Part shown: positions 45,019 to 56,930 of the stretch, one piece after another
Position numbering within the stretch: the first letter of the stretch is position 1
Layout of the letters: each line of letters starts with the position of its first letter
Assembly: GCA_026182355.1 (NCBI GenBank)
Contig: JAPFBL010001928.1
Span: forward strand, 6,527,501 to 6,591,500
Length of the DNA: 64,000 nt
Reading direction: 5' to 3'
Source of the DNA: Hermatobates lingyangjiaoensis
Lineage: Eukaryota > Arthropoda > Insecta > Hemiptera > Hermatobatidae
Made by a program: the position numbers and the translations under genes
The notes under the pieces: model-generated
Told to the model about the DNA's origin: nothing
Seen by the model: only the letters and a program-made list of their open reading frames with translations
Database searches by the model: none

Positions 45019-45180
45019 TAAGCAGTGACACATAAACAGAAACACAACAAAGACTCACTTTTCAATATTTCGACCGTAATTCACTTCTTCTCCTGAGGAC
45101 GACCGCCATTACGGTCGAAATATTGAAAAGTGAGTCTTTGTTGTGTTTCTGTTTATGTGTCACTGCTTATTTTAATTGTT
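45000..45180. repeat. HHR-bearing hairpin, family B
   Basis: Arms with AAAATAAGCAGTGACACATA and its complement close on the core at 45093; TA tract at the left. Confidence 0.9.
45093..45120 (+). ncRNA. Hammerhead ribozyme core, family B
   Basis: CUGAGGA, an extra C, 5-bp stem II GACCG/CGGUC, GAAA, then AUAU palindrome; AAGUG downstream pairs with CACUU upstream as outer stem I. Confidence 0.83.
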
Positions 45181-45287
45181 ATTTGTCCTGCCGGACCGTT
45201 TTTCGTTTATCATGGTGTATATATATATATATATGTATATATATATGATCAAACCACAATATGAAATGGGAAAACAAGACCAAGATC

Positions 45288-45316
45288 TTTCAACCGTAAC
45301 AAGCGGTCTTCGTCAG
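45288..45316 (-). ncRNA. Hammerhead ribozyme core, family A
   Basis: CUGACGA, an extra A, GACCG/CGGUU, GAAA, AGAUCU. Its mirror arm (to 45375) starts inside stem II, so only one strand has a full core. Confidence 0.78.
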
Positions 45317-45539
45317 AGTTACGGTTGAAAGATCTTAGTTTTGTTTTTCCATTTCATATTGTGGTTTGATCATTGATTGTTATTTCATGTGTTTATGTGA
45401 ATTCTTTATATATATATATATATATATATATAGATCTGCATTAACAATTGCTTTCAATAGAACCCAATTGTTCTTTTTTCGAACTACTTTTCTGCGCTGC
45501 AAATGCAATTATATTATTGCCTCCATTATGCCCCTAGGA

Positions 45540-45790
45540 TATTTGTTATTTTCATTGCCTTTACAACATAGAAAAGTGGTTAGAAAAAAAGCGCAATTAC
45601 TGAAAAAATCGTGAATGCAGAATCTGCTCTGTTAATTAACAGTATATACTTGGATGAAGATCTGCTGCCAGTTTATATATATATATATATTGGTATATAT
45701 TGGCAGCAGATCTTCTCTCAAGCATATTTTATTGAAAACGATCGTTGTTTCTGCATTCACGACCTTTTTTAACTATAATCTGTTAATAAA
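45540..45790. pseudogene. Penelope-like N-terminal fragments, inverted pair
   Basis: The plus strand carries KKIVNAESALLINSIYLDED, LLPVY (one frameshift upstream) ending in TA. The region after 45690 repeats it on the minus strand (CTGCTGCCA reversed). Confidence 0.5.
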
Positions 45791-46075
45791 ATGATCTTGA
45801 ATGCAGAAACTGCGATCATTTTCAATATTATATATATATATATATATATTGATAAAAGTATCAACCGTGGAATAGAAACCAAATTAAAGTTTATCAGGAC
45901 TTGGTCAGTGGACCGAGTTTTTTTGTTAAAAAACAAAGGAATTGTTAATATTCAGATATAATTCCAGTTAATCTCCTAGGGCTACACAATAACTTATATT
46001 GATCCTTATTTGGCCCACAGGCCGCAGGCTACCCATGCCTGTCTTAAATCAATAATATCAATAATGAATATTTAC

Positions 46076-46388
46076 CTTGGTTATCCTGAGTTTCTTTATA
46101 TCACCTTCAGCCTGTGAATAGGCCTTAAGAAATCCACAGTCATCGATTTTCATATGATCAGCAAGTGGTTTAAAAGCTTCCACCGTTTCCAATGGCAGGT
46201 ATGCAAAACCCTCTTTGGATCTACCTTTGGCCTTGTAGTCGCTGATCCATTCTTCAAAAGTTTCAATTGCCTCGTTTAAATTGGTTCTTTTTTCTTTGTC
46301 GGTTGTTCTTTTGTATATGACCTTAGCCCTGTTGTACATTGAATTGACTATTTGCAGCTGGTAACTAGGGTCCCTTCCCTCCAGCAAT
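46076..46388 (-). CDS. Gene 2 exon 2, unknown conserved protein
   Basis: Acceptor GATCGTAG precedes 46388; donor GTAAAT follows 46076; 313 bases, phase 2 in and 0 out. It encodes LLEGRDPSYQLQIVNSMYNR, AKVIYKRTTDKEKRTNLNEA, IETFEEWISDYKAKGRSKEG and onward to YSQAEGDIKKLRITK. Predicted soluble, largely helical. With exons 1 and 3 it gives an uninterrupted 226-residue protein. Confidence 0.85.
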
Positions 46389-46455
46389 CTACGATCATAA
46401 ACAAATTTCAAAAAATCACAAAACAAACATCAACATTCATTACCAAATCACTTAC

Positions 46456-46541
46456 AGATAATTAAAACAATTAATAGCCTTTATATAAGCCTCACTGCTA
46501 CTTAACACACATTGGTTAATTAACACTATTTTTCCATCCAT
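46456..46541 (-). CDS. Possible alternative first exon of gene 2
   Basis: The ATG at 46541-46539 opens 28 codons (MDGKIVLINQ to KAINCFNYL) ending at donor GTAAGT in phase 2, the same phase as exon 1. Splicing to exon 2 across a 67-base intron would keep frame. It may equally be a chance ORF next to a GTAAGT. Confidence 0.3.
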
Positions 46542-46869
46542 CGTAAATAATAATGATTCGTGATTAATAACAAAGTACTACACTTGTACAGCGAATTCTA
46601 CACACGCTTTGCAAGTGCAATAACAGTGGTTAACAAATTGTTTGGTGCCTAAGGTTTCTAAACTGATTTGGATTAATTTAGGGTGCTGATTCCGAAAACT
46701 TGTTTCCGATCAAGTCAAGTTTTTGGGGAGTTTTCTATGTAATACCTTTTTTTACCTTAAAATTAGTTGTATTTCTAAACACATTCTAGCGTCATGATTA
46801 CAATTGTAGGTTGTTATTGTGATCAATGTTAAACGATTATTACATCCTAAATCTTAATGTCAAATTTCG

Positions 46870-47570
46870 ACCGTAATGGCGGCATCCTCTCCTAGGCGGC
46901 ATTGCTTAAACAAACCAAATGTGTTTTGGTATATTTGCAAAAATATATATATATTGAAACCTAAATGTATTTCATACGTATTTGTATAAGTATTGCAAAT
47001 ATTTTGGTATGATTAATAATTAAATGAAAATATAGTTTCTTCGATTTACCTGTCTTTATTCTAGCTACCGCCTTTCTACAGAGAGAGATATACCATAGCA
47101 AAAAAACTAGACCTGGTCGAGAAAAAACGACAGCATTTCAGAAATTAGCGCCTTTAAATTAGATAAAAACTGATAGAACATTATAGGCACCATGATAATT
47201 TTTTTGTTTGTTGGCCAGTGTTAATTATTTTTAAAACAATCTACTCTAATACGAATAATAAACGAATTATAAATTGCCTTTTCTGTTTCTATTTCAGCCT
47301 AACACAGACTATGTCCATGCAAAGTGTAAAAATCTATAAATTTATTTCATAAGAATAAATATAAGAAATTTAGTATCAAAAAATATATTTTGGTTACAAA
47401 TTGTATAAAAGAATATGTAAATTTAAAATAATCGATTGTCATATTGCCACTAGCGACCCTAGTGACACCATGAGCAAGCTGTATTCAAATAGCAAAATTT
47501 AGATATGGATGTGGCCAAAAGTGTATTAAACAATTGATTTTTTAATTCATGTTAGTGACCTCAAAGCATA
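46870..47570. other. Intron 1 of gene 2, no gene
   Basis: Holds only a decayed family B HHR fragment near 46865-46895 and AT-rich sequence. Confidence 0.5.
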
Positions 47571-47653
47571 TATATATATATATATATAAACACTTAAAAT
47601 AAACAGTGACACATAGACTGAAACATAACGAAAGATTCACTTATCAATATTTA

Positions 47654-47681
47654 TTTCGACCGTAATGGCGGTTGTCCTCAG
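47654..47681 (-). ncRNA. Hammerhead ribozyme core, family B
   Basis: CUGAGGA, an extra C or A region, stem II with GCCAUUACGGUC pairing, then GAAA. One base of the 5' stem side differs from family B (ACAACCG for CGACCG). A TA tract lies about 75 bp away. Confidence 0.68.
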
Positions 47682-47860
47682 GAGAAGAAGTGAATCGACG
47701 GAGGGACGACAGTCAAATGTATATAAAGTAATAACTATTATTTCAATCAATAATTTCTAGTCAAGATTACAGCAGGGCATTTATTCTTTTTTTAAGGAAT
47801 GTAAGTTATTATTCATGAGTATTTAAAGCTTTCTTCCTTTTTTTATTTCATTGTTTAGAC

Positions 47861-48363
47861 TAGTGCTTTTCAACCTTTTTGCAGGCGCGGATCCGCCTAG
47901 GAGCTTATTTATTCTTGCGGATCCCCTTGTACATAAATATACATGTATATGTAAGTATATATAACTTCCTATTGTACCTCTTTTGGTTGAGCGAGCTCGA
48001 GGTAAATTTAAACATACAATGCAGCTGATACACAAAAAGTAAACAATCAGAGCGTCACGTATTGGCTAAATTAAATGTTTCAATTAAATGACGTAGGTCG
48101 TCATCATAACTGAACTGCCCGACTCAAATTTTGGCTCGCAGTTCTTCCCTAACGTTACCGAAAGCTGCTGGTTTTAGATGTGAACGACGAGTTATCTTGA
48201 TAAGATGCACTAATTACATTGATAGTGTGCTGCTGTACTTACATTGACGTGTACACATTGATAATACATTAATTGCACATTGTGAATCTGTAGGTCTTGC
48301 GGATCCCCTGGGCAAACGTCACGGATCACCAGTGATCCGCGGATCACAGGTTGAAAACCACTG
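47861..48363. mobile_element. hAT element, 503 bp
   Basis: Ends TAGTGCTTTTCAACCTTTTT and AGGTTGAAAACCACTG are inverted repeats; GTTTAGAC flanks both sides (47853-47860 and 48364-48371), a perfect 8-bp target duplication. Interior repeats of GGATCCGC/GATCCGCGG; no transposase. Confidence 0.92.
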
Positions 48364-48399
48364 GTTTAGACCGATCCCCTAGCGGGTGATAACGTCAGC

Positions 48400-48640
48400 C
48401 GTTCTACATTGGGAGTCCTAATTTTTACCTAACTCAAGTGGATTGCCAGTAATGATCTTTAACGAGTACCTGACATAGAACAGGCTCACAACCGACGGAT
48501 TAACGTCCTCTCCCAGGGACGACATACTCAGATTTATTCACTTCCCGCGTGAATAAATTGAGGGTTATAAGTGGGTATCGAACCCCGGACCTTCCAATTC
48601 TTAGGTGAGTGCGTTAACCATTGAGCTAACCTGGCCCCTT
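48400..48640 (-). mobile_element. tRNA-derived SINE copy
   Basis: Body and head in minus orientation; preceded by CTAGCGGGTGATAACGTCAG as at 29992. Confidence 0.8.
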
Positions 48641-48713
48641 TCTTATTGTAAGTTGTACCATTATATTCTGTCGTACTCAACATAGGAGGTCGATTTAATA
48701 TCATTATGGGGGG

Positions 48714-49015
48714 TCAGGCTAGCTCAGTGGTTACGTGCTCGCCTCTGAACTGATATCCTCACCTGGCCCTCGATTTATTCACGCGGGAGGTGAATAAATC
48801 TGAGCACGTCCTCCCTCGGAGAAGGACGTTAAACCGTCGGTCCCGAGCATGTACGATGTCAGGAACTCGTTAAAGATCCCTACTCTAAATACATTTGAGT
48901 TAGGCAAAATTTAGTACTCCCACTGTAGAATCAATCTTCATTGTGTGGTATCACAAAGGGCTATTGCTGGGCCTACGTGTGTTCCCTTGTGGAACTGACA
49001 CTGCAACCTAACCTA
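48714..49015 (+). mobile_element. tRNA-derived SINE copy
   Basis: Head GGCTAGCTCAGTGGTTACG; a deletion removes most of the B-box. Body complete to CACTGCAACCTAACC. Lies tail to tail with the SINE at 48400. Confidence 0.8.
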
Positions 49016-49171
49016 ATATCATTATGATTTAATAAATCGTAATATTTTAAGTTTCTATCCTGAGATTGTTACGTAGTTGACTGAAATATTTCTAATTGCA
49101 TTGTTTTCTTTAATTTTATTTATTTGTTTGTATTCCACATAGCATTGGAAGTGACTTTGGTAAGTCGCTAC

Positions 49172-49320
49172 CTGATAGTCTCCAGGGCCTTTTCCTTGTC
49201 TTTAAAGCCAGCTCCTTGGAATGTGTTTTCACCATTTTCCGAGCCAAACAGTTGTCCACCACCACCCCATCCTGATTTCCTTTCGCTTGTTTTCTCAGAT
49301 GCTACTTTCGGCATTTCTAA
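49172..49320 (-). CDS. Gene 2 exon 1, unknown conserved protein
   Basis: The acceptor (T-run then TTGTAG) before 49320 shows that an untranslated exon lies further upstream. The ATG at 49314-49312 opens MPKVASEKTSERKSGWGGGG, QLFGSENGENTFQGAGFKDK and EKALETIR, ending at donor GTAGCG in phase 2. The Gly-rich GWGGGGxLFG start is distinctive. Introns: 2783 bases to exon 2, and 1248 bases between exons 2 and 3. Confidence 0.78.
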
Positions 49321-49454
49321 CTACAATCAAAAAAAAAAACAATAATAAAACTTGAAAAAATTATTTAATAATTAAATCATTTTAAATTCTAACAAGATTA
49401 ATAAAAAATTCAAACCATTATATTCATGAAAACAAACATAGAGTTACAAATTCT

Positions 49455-49770
49455 TATTCTTTCCCGTCATGAATAATTATTCCTAAACAATAGGGATCAT
49501 CTACACTATGGGGTCCATTTTTGTGGGAAATATGAACTTGATCTATCAAAGATTGTGGACCGTAGCGTGGTAACAAGCAATACTAACACACTCACGCACC
49601 CACCCACGCACCCACCCACGCACCCACCCACGCACCCACACACACACACACAGACATCATTCAAAAAACTTCATAAAAATGACTTTTGGGAACTCAAAAC
49701 ATATAATTCCGTCAAAATCTCGAGATCGAATTTTTTCACGATTACTATACTTTATTTATAGTAAAGTAAA
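49455..49770 (-). mobile_element. Fragment of the 1.6-kb DNA element
   Basis: Left-end portion with CCCACGCACCCA repeats and TTACTATAAATAAAG terminus. A further partial end lies at about 49775-49875. Confidence 0.8.
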
Positions 49771-50214
49771 AAGTCAAAAAAGAACTTTGAGGACCTCAAA
49801 ACATGTATATGCGTAAAAATCTCGAGATCAAATTTTTGCATGATCACTATCCTTTACTTATTGTAAAGTAATAAATTATATCAATAATGTTTTTACTAAC
49901 AATATTCATAAATTTAATACTGTTTTTATTTTAAGTCTTCTTAATCCTTTAGAGAATAAATAATAAAATGATAAACAGTGAATGGATAGAATGTCTGATT
50001 GCCCTAGAGAATGACCGTGAAATGCGAATACAGTCTAAGTGAAGTAGGTCGCCACAGTAGGTACAAAGACCTCTGTCCAAGGCTACCCCATAAGGTCACT
50101 TTTAATACAGCCATTCAATTAGCCTATCGGCCACATCTTTGAAAAACCCTCCCACATAGGTATCAAGCCTTAAACCAATCGATAAAATCACACCTAATCA
50201 ATCATCAGAGAAAT

Positions 50215-50312
50215 AAAACGACTTTTAGGACCACAAAACATATAATTCCCTCAAAATCTCGAGATCGATTTTTTTCACGATCACTATACTTTACTTATAG
50301 TAAAGTAAAAAG
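50215..50312 (-). mobile_element. Terminal fragment of the 1.6-kb DNA element
   Basis: Only about 95 bp from the TTATAGTAAAGTAAA end remain. Confidence 0.75.
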
Positions 50313-50319
50313 AATCATA

Positions 50320-51405
50320 AACATGCCATCGTTTGTGAATTCTAAGAAGACCTGAAGAATAATTATCTTGTTTATTTTTTACATAACTAACGTTATGTAA
50401 AATTAATCAATCCGGAATTAAATAATAAATATAAGCAGGTTTGGACAAGAACAATGATAAGGGTATGGGATGTTGGCATAACGATCTTAATCCTTTAGTG
50501 CAGGGGGTGATATTCACCCCTTGGGGTGAATTTTGAATTTACAGGGGGTGAATTGTGACCACAGCAAGTTTACAGACTGAGGAAAGCTGTTATAGGTTTT
50601 AACCTCATAATTATTAATTAAAAAATTTAATTGAATTAATATTTCCTATATCCATCAATAATTGTAATTAACATTCTATTTGTATAATTATATTATAAAC
50701 ATAATCAGTGTAAAGTTGTAAAAGTGTAACTACCTTGTAAAGAAGAGAGGGTGGGGGGAATGGCGTGAGAGGTGAATGGGCCACGGAAGCCTGTGTGTTT
50801 AAACTGTGGTCACACTCAGGAAATACATTAAACAAAAGGCCAAGACTGGGACTTCATTCGTTTCAACTTTGACGCCTATACATAAGTATCAAAGATACAA
50901 AAATCAAAGAAATTTGCGTAAATTATATTTCGCAAACTGAAAAAATTGGAGAAAATAAACCAAAAGGCAACGATTATGGATATTTATTGCACAATTTAAT
51001 TACTGATTAATTAATTAATAGATTAATTATTTAATAGATTTTTACTATTAATCGATAGGCTATTCATAAAGTCAACGTACAATGGACATGACATCAATGA
51101 AAAACTAAGAAAACAAATTCAGTTATAGTACTTAGGGAAAAATACGACAAAAAAAAGTATTAAGCGAAATTAAAGTTCCTTCCCAAAAAAAAATAATTTA
51201 TGTTTGTCAACATAAACTTCATATTAACGTAATGAGAAATTATAACAGGAGTTGTTTCTATGTGAAGATATCAACAGCATAATAATGAAATATAAATAAA
51301 TATATTTACGTAGAAATAACTGTCAGATTGTTTAATGATACAGCTTCATTTATTAAAATGTAAATAGATAAATAAAAAGTATAACTTTGAAAGCAATTAC
51401 TAAAA
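50320..51405. other. No gene; one possible hAT end
   Basis: CAGGGGGTGATATTCACCCC near 50504 looks like a hAT terminus, but no partner end was found. The remainder is AT-rich and unassigned. Confidence 0.35.
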
Positions 51406-51409
51406 AAAA

Positions 51410-51712
51410 GAGACTTTCCCGTCATGCATAGTTCTTGTCAAACAATAGGGATTATCTACACTATGGGCCCATTTTTGTGTAAAATATCAACTTGACCTAT
51501 CAAAGATTCTGGACGTAGCATGGTAATAAGCAATGCTAACACACTCACACAACCAACCCACCCTCCCACCCACCCACCTGCCCAACCACACACACACACA
51601 CAGACATCATCAAAAAAACATCATAAAACGACTTTTGGGACCTCAAAACATATAATCCGTCAAAATCTCGAGATCCAATTTTTTTTCATGATCACTATAC
51701 TTTACTTATAGT
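51410..51712 (-). mobile_element. Fragment of the 1.6-kb DNA element
   Basis: Left-end 300 bp, similar to 13985-14275. Confidence 0.8.
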
Positions 51713-52059
51713 AAAATTACATAAATATCATTATGTTCCTTTCATTGATTGAGTCTTTTTAAATTCGGTGAGTCTTTATTCTTTCTAAGTGAGTGTTTTA
51801 ATCCAAGCAAGCACTGCTTGTTTCAGGCGGATACTATTTTTGTAAACGGATGAATGACTCAGCTATTTTTGAGCATTCTCTCTAACTCGGTCGGTCAGAC
51901 TTTAAAAAAGAAAATTCAAACTGATACGATAGAAAGCAGCTAATTAAGATAATTAATTAACAACTAATTAAACTTGTCCAAAACATTTCAAACAAAATGT
52001 ACAATTTATGTTGCAACCATAGTTTTAATAGATCTTCATTAACTCTGCAATCTGTTATA

Positions 52060-52400
52060 GTGTGGTGTTTACTCATGTTAGGAAATATATTAAATCTTCA
52101 CACAAAAAAGTTTATTACAAGAAACAACGTGTTTCGAACACGTGATATTCTTCTTCAGGTTACATCTAGAAAAAATATATATGTATTTCATTATTATTCA
52201 CATTTCAAATTATTTCCGTTATCACTCAATAGTGTCAGATGTATTCATTTTAATTAATTCACTCCGATGTTCCCAAAGCTCTTAAATGTATATATATATA
52301 TTCTAGATGGAACTTGAAGACGAACATCAAGTGTTCGAATCGCTTTGCTTAGTTTCTTGTAATAAACTTTTTTTTGTGTGGACACTTAATACTTTTCCTA
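52060..52400. repeat. HHR-bearing inverted repeat
   Basis: Arms share TTAGGAAATATATTAAAT-type sequence and its complement. Left arm has an intact core; the right arm (about 52313-52340) has CUUGAAGA and GAAU. Confidence 0.8.
52132..52158 (-). ncRNA. Hammerhead ribozyme core
   Basis: CUGAAGA, an extra A, stem II GAAUA/UGUUC (weaker), then GAAA. Related to family G. Confidence 0.6.
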
Positions 52401-52981
52401 ACATTTAATAGATTTATTCTAACAAATAGAGTATTTTCTTTTTTGGTAAATCAAGTAAGATTTGTATAATTATTGCTGTTTAAGAAAGACGTTTGGGTGA
52501 AGAATAATTGCTACTTATGGTTATTTCATTCTTGTACGATGCTAGTTTATACTTTTATGAATTTGCATTACTGTAAGAGCCTTATAATTTTAAGGCAGAT
52601 TAAAATGTACTGACTAGGCAAATAATTATAAAAGAAAAATAAATAAAAATGTGAATAATCAAACTATCAACTGCAAGGGCATTCAAAGTAATGAATCATC
52701 CTATTGATTTTGATCATGTTAATAGATTTCATGATTATTAAACAAATAATAAAGGACAAGAATAGTCTCTTGTACACATTACGAACCGTCAAAGCCCTTA
52801 GCCAAGTTGTATACTCGTACACCAGTATAAGTTATATAAACGAAGTTCAGCAACACTGGCGTGTAACTTGAATGAGAGACAGCTAATGATGTTGGCACCA
52901 CTGATGGGTGGTTCGTTATAGATTAAATAAGTACAGAAACAATAATGAACGACACTTTCCCCCTTAGTAAACCTCCATATG

Positions 52982-53295
52982 GGGCCAGGTTAGCCAAGTG
53001 GAAATTCACTCGGATCTGGAATGGTAGGTCCGGGGTTCAATACCCACTAATGGTCCTCGATTTACTCACGCTGGCGGTGAATAAATTTGAGCGCGTCGGG
53101 AAAGTACGTTAAGCCATCGGTCCCGAGCCTGTACCATGTCAGTTACTTGTTAAACATCACTACTCTAAATACACTTGAGTTAGGCAAAATTTAGGACTCC
53201 CAAAGCAGAATAATTGGACAAATGTAGAATCTCAAAGGACAAATGTTTAGCTTATGTGTTCTATTGTGAGGCTGCCACTGCAAACTAATCTAATC
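52982..53295 (+). mobile_element. tRNA-derived SINE copy
   Basis: Head GGGCCAGGTTAGCCAAGTGG, B-box GGGGTTCAATACCC, full body. Confidence 0.82.
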
Positions 53296-53673
53296 TAAAT
53301 CTCTATAAGTCTGAGTATTGTATTAAAAAAAAAAGTATAACAAATATATTTCCATGGTCTTATATTAAAATCTCTTCATTTTTAGTAGATGCTCGCTAGC
53401 TGAAATAACCAGTTGGTGTCGCATACACCAAATAAGGGGATGACAGATACGTATTCCGTGTGTGAATAGGAGCAGTCAAACGGTAAGAGCTTGCAAAGTG
53501 GGAGAAACATGAACACAACCTACACATATACTTATATAACAAGGTTTCGCAGTAAACATATGAATAAAAATCAACGTCTAAACCACAGTAAGAAAATCAG
53601 AAATTAGCCAAGATCTTTCTTTCAACCAAAACGAGACGTCTCTTGTTTCATTTTGATTCAGTATTACATCAGA

Positions 53674-53948
53674 GGGGGGCCAGGGTAGCTCAGTGGTTAA
53701 CATACTCGCCACTGAACTGATAGAACCGGGGTTCGATCCCCACCTGGCCCTCGATTTATTCATGCGGGAGGTGAATAAATCTGACCACGTTGTCTTTCAG
53801 AGAAGGACGTTAAACCATCGGTCCCGAGCCTGTACGATGTCAATTACTCCTTGAAGATCCCTACTCTAAATACAATTTGAGGTAGGAAAAATTTAGGTGG
53901 CCCACGTGTGTTCCCTTGTGAGACTGCCACTGCGACCTAACCTAACCT
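53674..53948 (+). mobile_element. tRNA-derived SINE copy
   Basis: Best-preserved head in the window: GGTAGCTCAGTGGTTAACA and GGGGTTCGATCCCCACC, then the body with a short 3' deletion. Confidence 0.85.
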
Positions 53949-54537
53949 ATCACTAACAGTATCTGACTATCACTTGTTTTGGTTGAAGGACTTTATTTTT
54001 CTAATTTTTTTCTGTGTTTTAGAAGCTGAACATCTTAAAGTTCATAGCAGTTACTGTGTTTACAATTTTAATTTGATAAGCTCTAATCTTCGGACACATT
54101 CTTTTTGGCTGGAGTGAAGGCCCAAATCATGTGTCATGTGAAGCTCGTTATATTATCAAGCTTAATTTCCAATCAATGTTTAATTATATATTTTTCAAAA
54201 TATTTGAAAATAAAAATAACAAAAAAGTTATAATGTTAGTGAAAAAGTTATTGTACATTTAAAAGTAATGATCTTTTAAATAAATATAAATGCAAGATTA
54301 TTTTAAAGTTAAACAGTACAAATTATGCATACCCGAAAGCTGGTCCAGATATAATCTTCCAGCTTCAAGGTGCTGTAATTGTTTTGAAACAACTGGCCTT
54401 CACGTATTTTAATTACCAGTCATTACAAAGTAGATAAATTAATATTATTAAAGTATCAATGATATTTCAAAATTAATTTATTTGCATTAAGATTTGTTAA
54501 TAAATCGTCAAAAATCTGTGTAAGAAAAATAATAAAA

Positions 54538-55530
54538 AAATCTGGAGTGGCCTACACTCAACTTTACTATAAGTAAACATAATATCAAACTGCTTGGGTA
54601 TGTAATATACAATGTTCCATTTAGGTGTAATATAAATGTCTAAATGGGAGATGTTTATTAGCCTTTCATTTCTGAGGTAGTACAGATAACTGATTGATCC
54701 ACTTATCAATATATATGCTTATTTTTGTACATCACACCACTGATTTATATAATATCATTAGTATAACTGCAGTAATAACATTTTTGAAAAGCGAAAGTGT
54801 AAATTTCGTATTTCGAAATAAGCACGTACAGGAGAACATGGCATTTGTCCCAATTGCCAGTGGATCTCTTACATAGTTGATCTGACCTCCTTCATCATCA
54901 GTGTTTCCCAAACTTTTTCGAGTGACCGCCCCCCTTGGGTCCATAAACCTATAACTCAACACCCTTGAATAATAATCAGATTCCTAGACTAAATAACCAA
55001 ATGAGTAATATTTTAATAATTAAATTAAAATAATTACTAACCGAATATTTATTTAGAATCCAATAGATGTATTGTTTCATAGCATATTTATGCAAAAGAA
55101 TTAATACACAGTAAAAGAAACTTAGGTGAGAATATATTTTTAACATAAAAATGAATTATTAAAACAAATAATTTTAAGAAACTGTTTCCTAGAAGTTTAC
55201 ATGTCGTGTTTTCATTTAAATTTACAAATTATATTGCATGAACATTTTCAATTTATGGAAATAGAATCTCTGCTCCTTTTTCCATTACCGCCCCCCGATA
55301 TCAAAGCGGGGGCGGTACTGCCCACTTTGAGAAACACTGTTCTACATTGAAGGTTTAAGCGAAAGTTTCCCATTTAAGACTTGAAAAGATTCCTATTTTG
55401 TCTGAAAAATGTCAGAAACATCTAATTAAAAATGTCGTTTTAGGATAATTTGGAATTTAAGATGTAGGATAATTTCAATTATTATTTTTAAGAATGTTTT
55501 CAATATTGAATTATTTTTTATAGTTTTGGT
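54538..55530 (-). mobile_element. 3' half of the 1.6-kb DNA element, split by a hAT MITE
   Basis: Matches 61676-62230 (TCTGGAGTGGCCTACACTC onward). It is interrupted at 54899-55339. Confidence 0.78.
54899..55339. mobile_element. hAT MITE, 441 bp
   Basis: Ends CAGTGTTTCCCAAACTTTTT and CACTTTGAGAAACACTG are inverted repeats. The empty site in the related copy near 62035 reads TTCTACAT, seen on the right (55340-55347), with a diverged TTCATCAT on the left. Confidence 0.85.
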
Positions 55531-55680
55531 CTTGCTCTTTGGAGCTCGATCTAGCTCATTTTTCACTAGCTTAGCTCCACATTTCCTATTTCAGCTCCCA
55601 GCTTCTTATCTAGCTCATTGTTTGATAGTTTAGCTCTAACTTTTTTTTTTAGAACAAAAATATATTTTGAATTATTTTTC

Positions 55681-55819
55681 GGCTGACCGGAAGAGGTTAA
55701 ACATTGATGAGAACAGTTGGGTGTCCGATCATGATCGTAAGAGCATAGCTAAAAGCTTGAGAGATGTGGACTCCTTCCGGTGTCTTAACCATCCTGTCCA
55801 TTCTTTACACCTACACTTC
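55681..55819 (+). pseudogene. Possible hAT transposase relic
   Basis: Frame with KSIAKSLRDVDSFRCLNHPV, HSLHL resembles the conserved hAT stretch before the catalytic C-terminus, but it is short and ends in a stop. Weak. Confidence 0.25.
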
Positions 55820-56559
55820 TGATCAAAAACGCTGATAAGGATTTTTTTTCCAAAGAAAGCCAGTACAGTTGTTGCATTACAGTGCAAAATTCATTTTCTG
55901 CCTGTGCTAACAGTTTTAATTAAAACATATTTTGAATTTTCAAATCACTCATTGTTATTATTTTTCTAACTGAATTAAATTATTTGCCAGTGATATTATG
56001 ACTATCAACCTAGTTATAAAAATGAAAAGTCAACAGACGTCTTTGCTAATTGTGGAGACTCCATGACCTGACGGGTCACTTGTAGTCTAGCAATATGTAG
56101 TAACGTGACCCTTTGTGTCACAGAAATTATAACAATAGGTATTGAAATTAATCCACTGAACATTCTTGATAGGTAATTTTAATTGTTGTTTCTTGTTATT
56201 AAAGCACGGAAACAGATTCTTATATGACCCAAGCATTTGATATAGTATTCTTAACATGATTCAAGATATATACACTCTAAGTTTATTTAGCAAAATAAAA
56301 ATCATTTAAAAGTAAAAAAAGAAGTCAATTACTTTATGACATAAGTAGATAAAACATAAATTTAAGTTAAATACACAATCAAATATATATCTAAAATAAA
56401 CAAAAGTTGTAAATTGAGATATTCGATTTATTGACCTAACATAACATAACATTAATGAAAGGAATGTGTCTTTATAATATTACCTTAGAATATTCGTTTT
56501 TTTATCTGACAGCTGCGTTCAAGCTTGTTTCTAAAATTGTCAATTTTTAATCTCTAATG

Positions 56560-56930
56560 TAATAATAAATTATATATTTGTTACATTTATTTGTAATACA
56601 TTTGCACTAGTATCACCGGCAAGCACGCAAGCCTCTGGGCTACCCTGGATCCATGCCTCTACTTTATTACCAGTGTTATAATCCGCAAATTTTAAATCAA
56701 AAATATTTTTTTAGTTGTTACATTTATATATATACATTTTTTCACAACTATCACCGGCAAGCACGCAAGCCTCTGGGCTACCCTGGCTCCATATCTTTAC
56801 TTTATTATCAGTGTTTATATTATCCAAATATTAAATTGAAAAAAAATTTTTACATTTACATATAATACATATTGCACTACTGTCATCAGTGAGCACGCAA
56901 GACACTTGGCTCCAATTTTCAGAATATAGT
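56560..56930. repeat. About 125-bp satellite, three units
   Basis: Same family as 40420-40770 (CACGCAAGCCTCTGGGCTAC). Confidence 0.85.

Larger units (their letters stand above)
44886..46041. mobile_element. hAT element filling intron 2 of gene 2
   Basis: Ends CAAGCATGGGCAACCTG and GCAGGCTACCCATGCCTG are inverted near-repeats; flanks TTTTAAAT and TCTTAAAT are a 7/8 target duplication. The interior is a series of HHR hairpins and Penelope-like fragments in TA tracts. No transposase. Confidence 0.85.

Noticed and set aside
48364..48371. GTTTAGAC next to a hAT end considered as part of the SINE only.
   Set aside because: The same 8-mer at 47853-47860 shows it is the target duplication of the hAT insert.
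53674..53750. tRNA-like sequence with A-box and B-box.
   Set aside because: It continues into the SINE body and the same head recurs in other copies; no tRNA acceptor-stem closure or discrete end. Not a functional tRNA gene.
53578..53763. Short minus-strand ORF MNKSRARWGSNPGSISSVAS.
   Set aside because: It lies in the tRNA head and body of a SINE.
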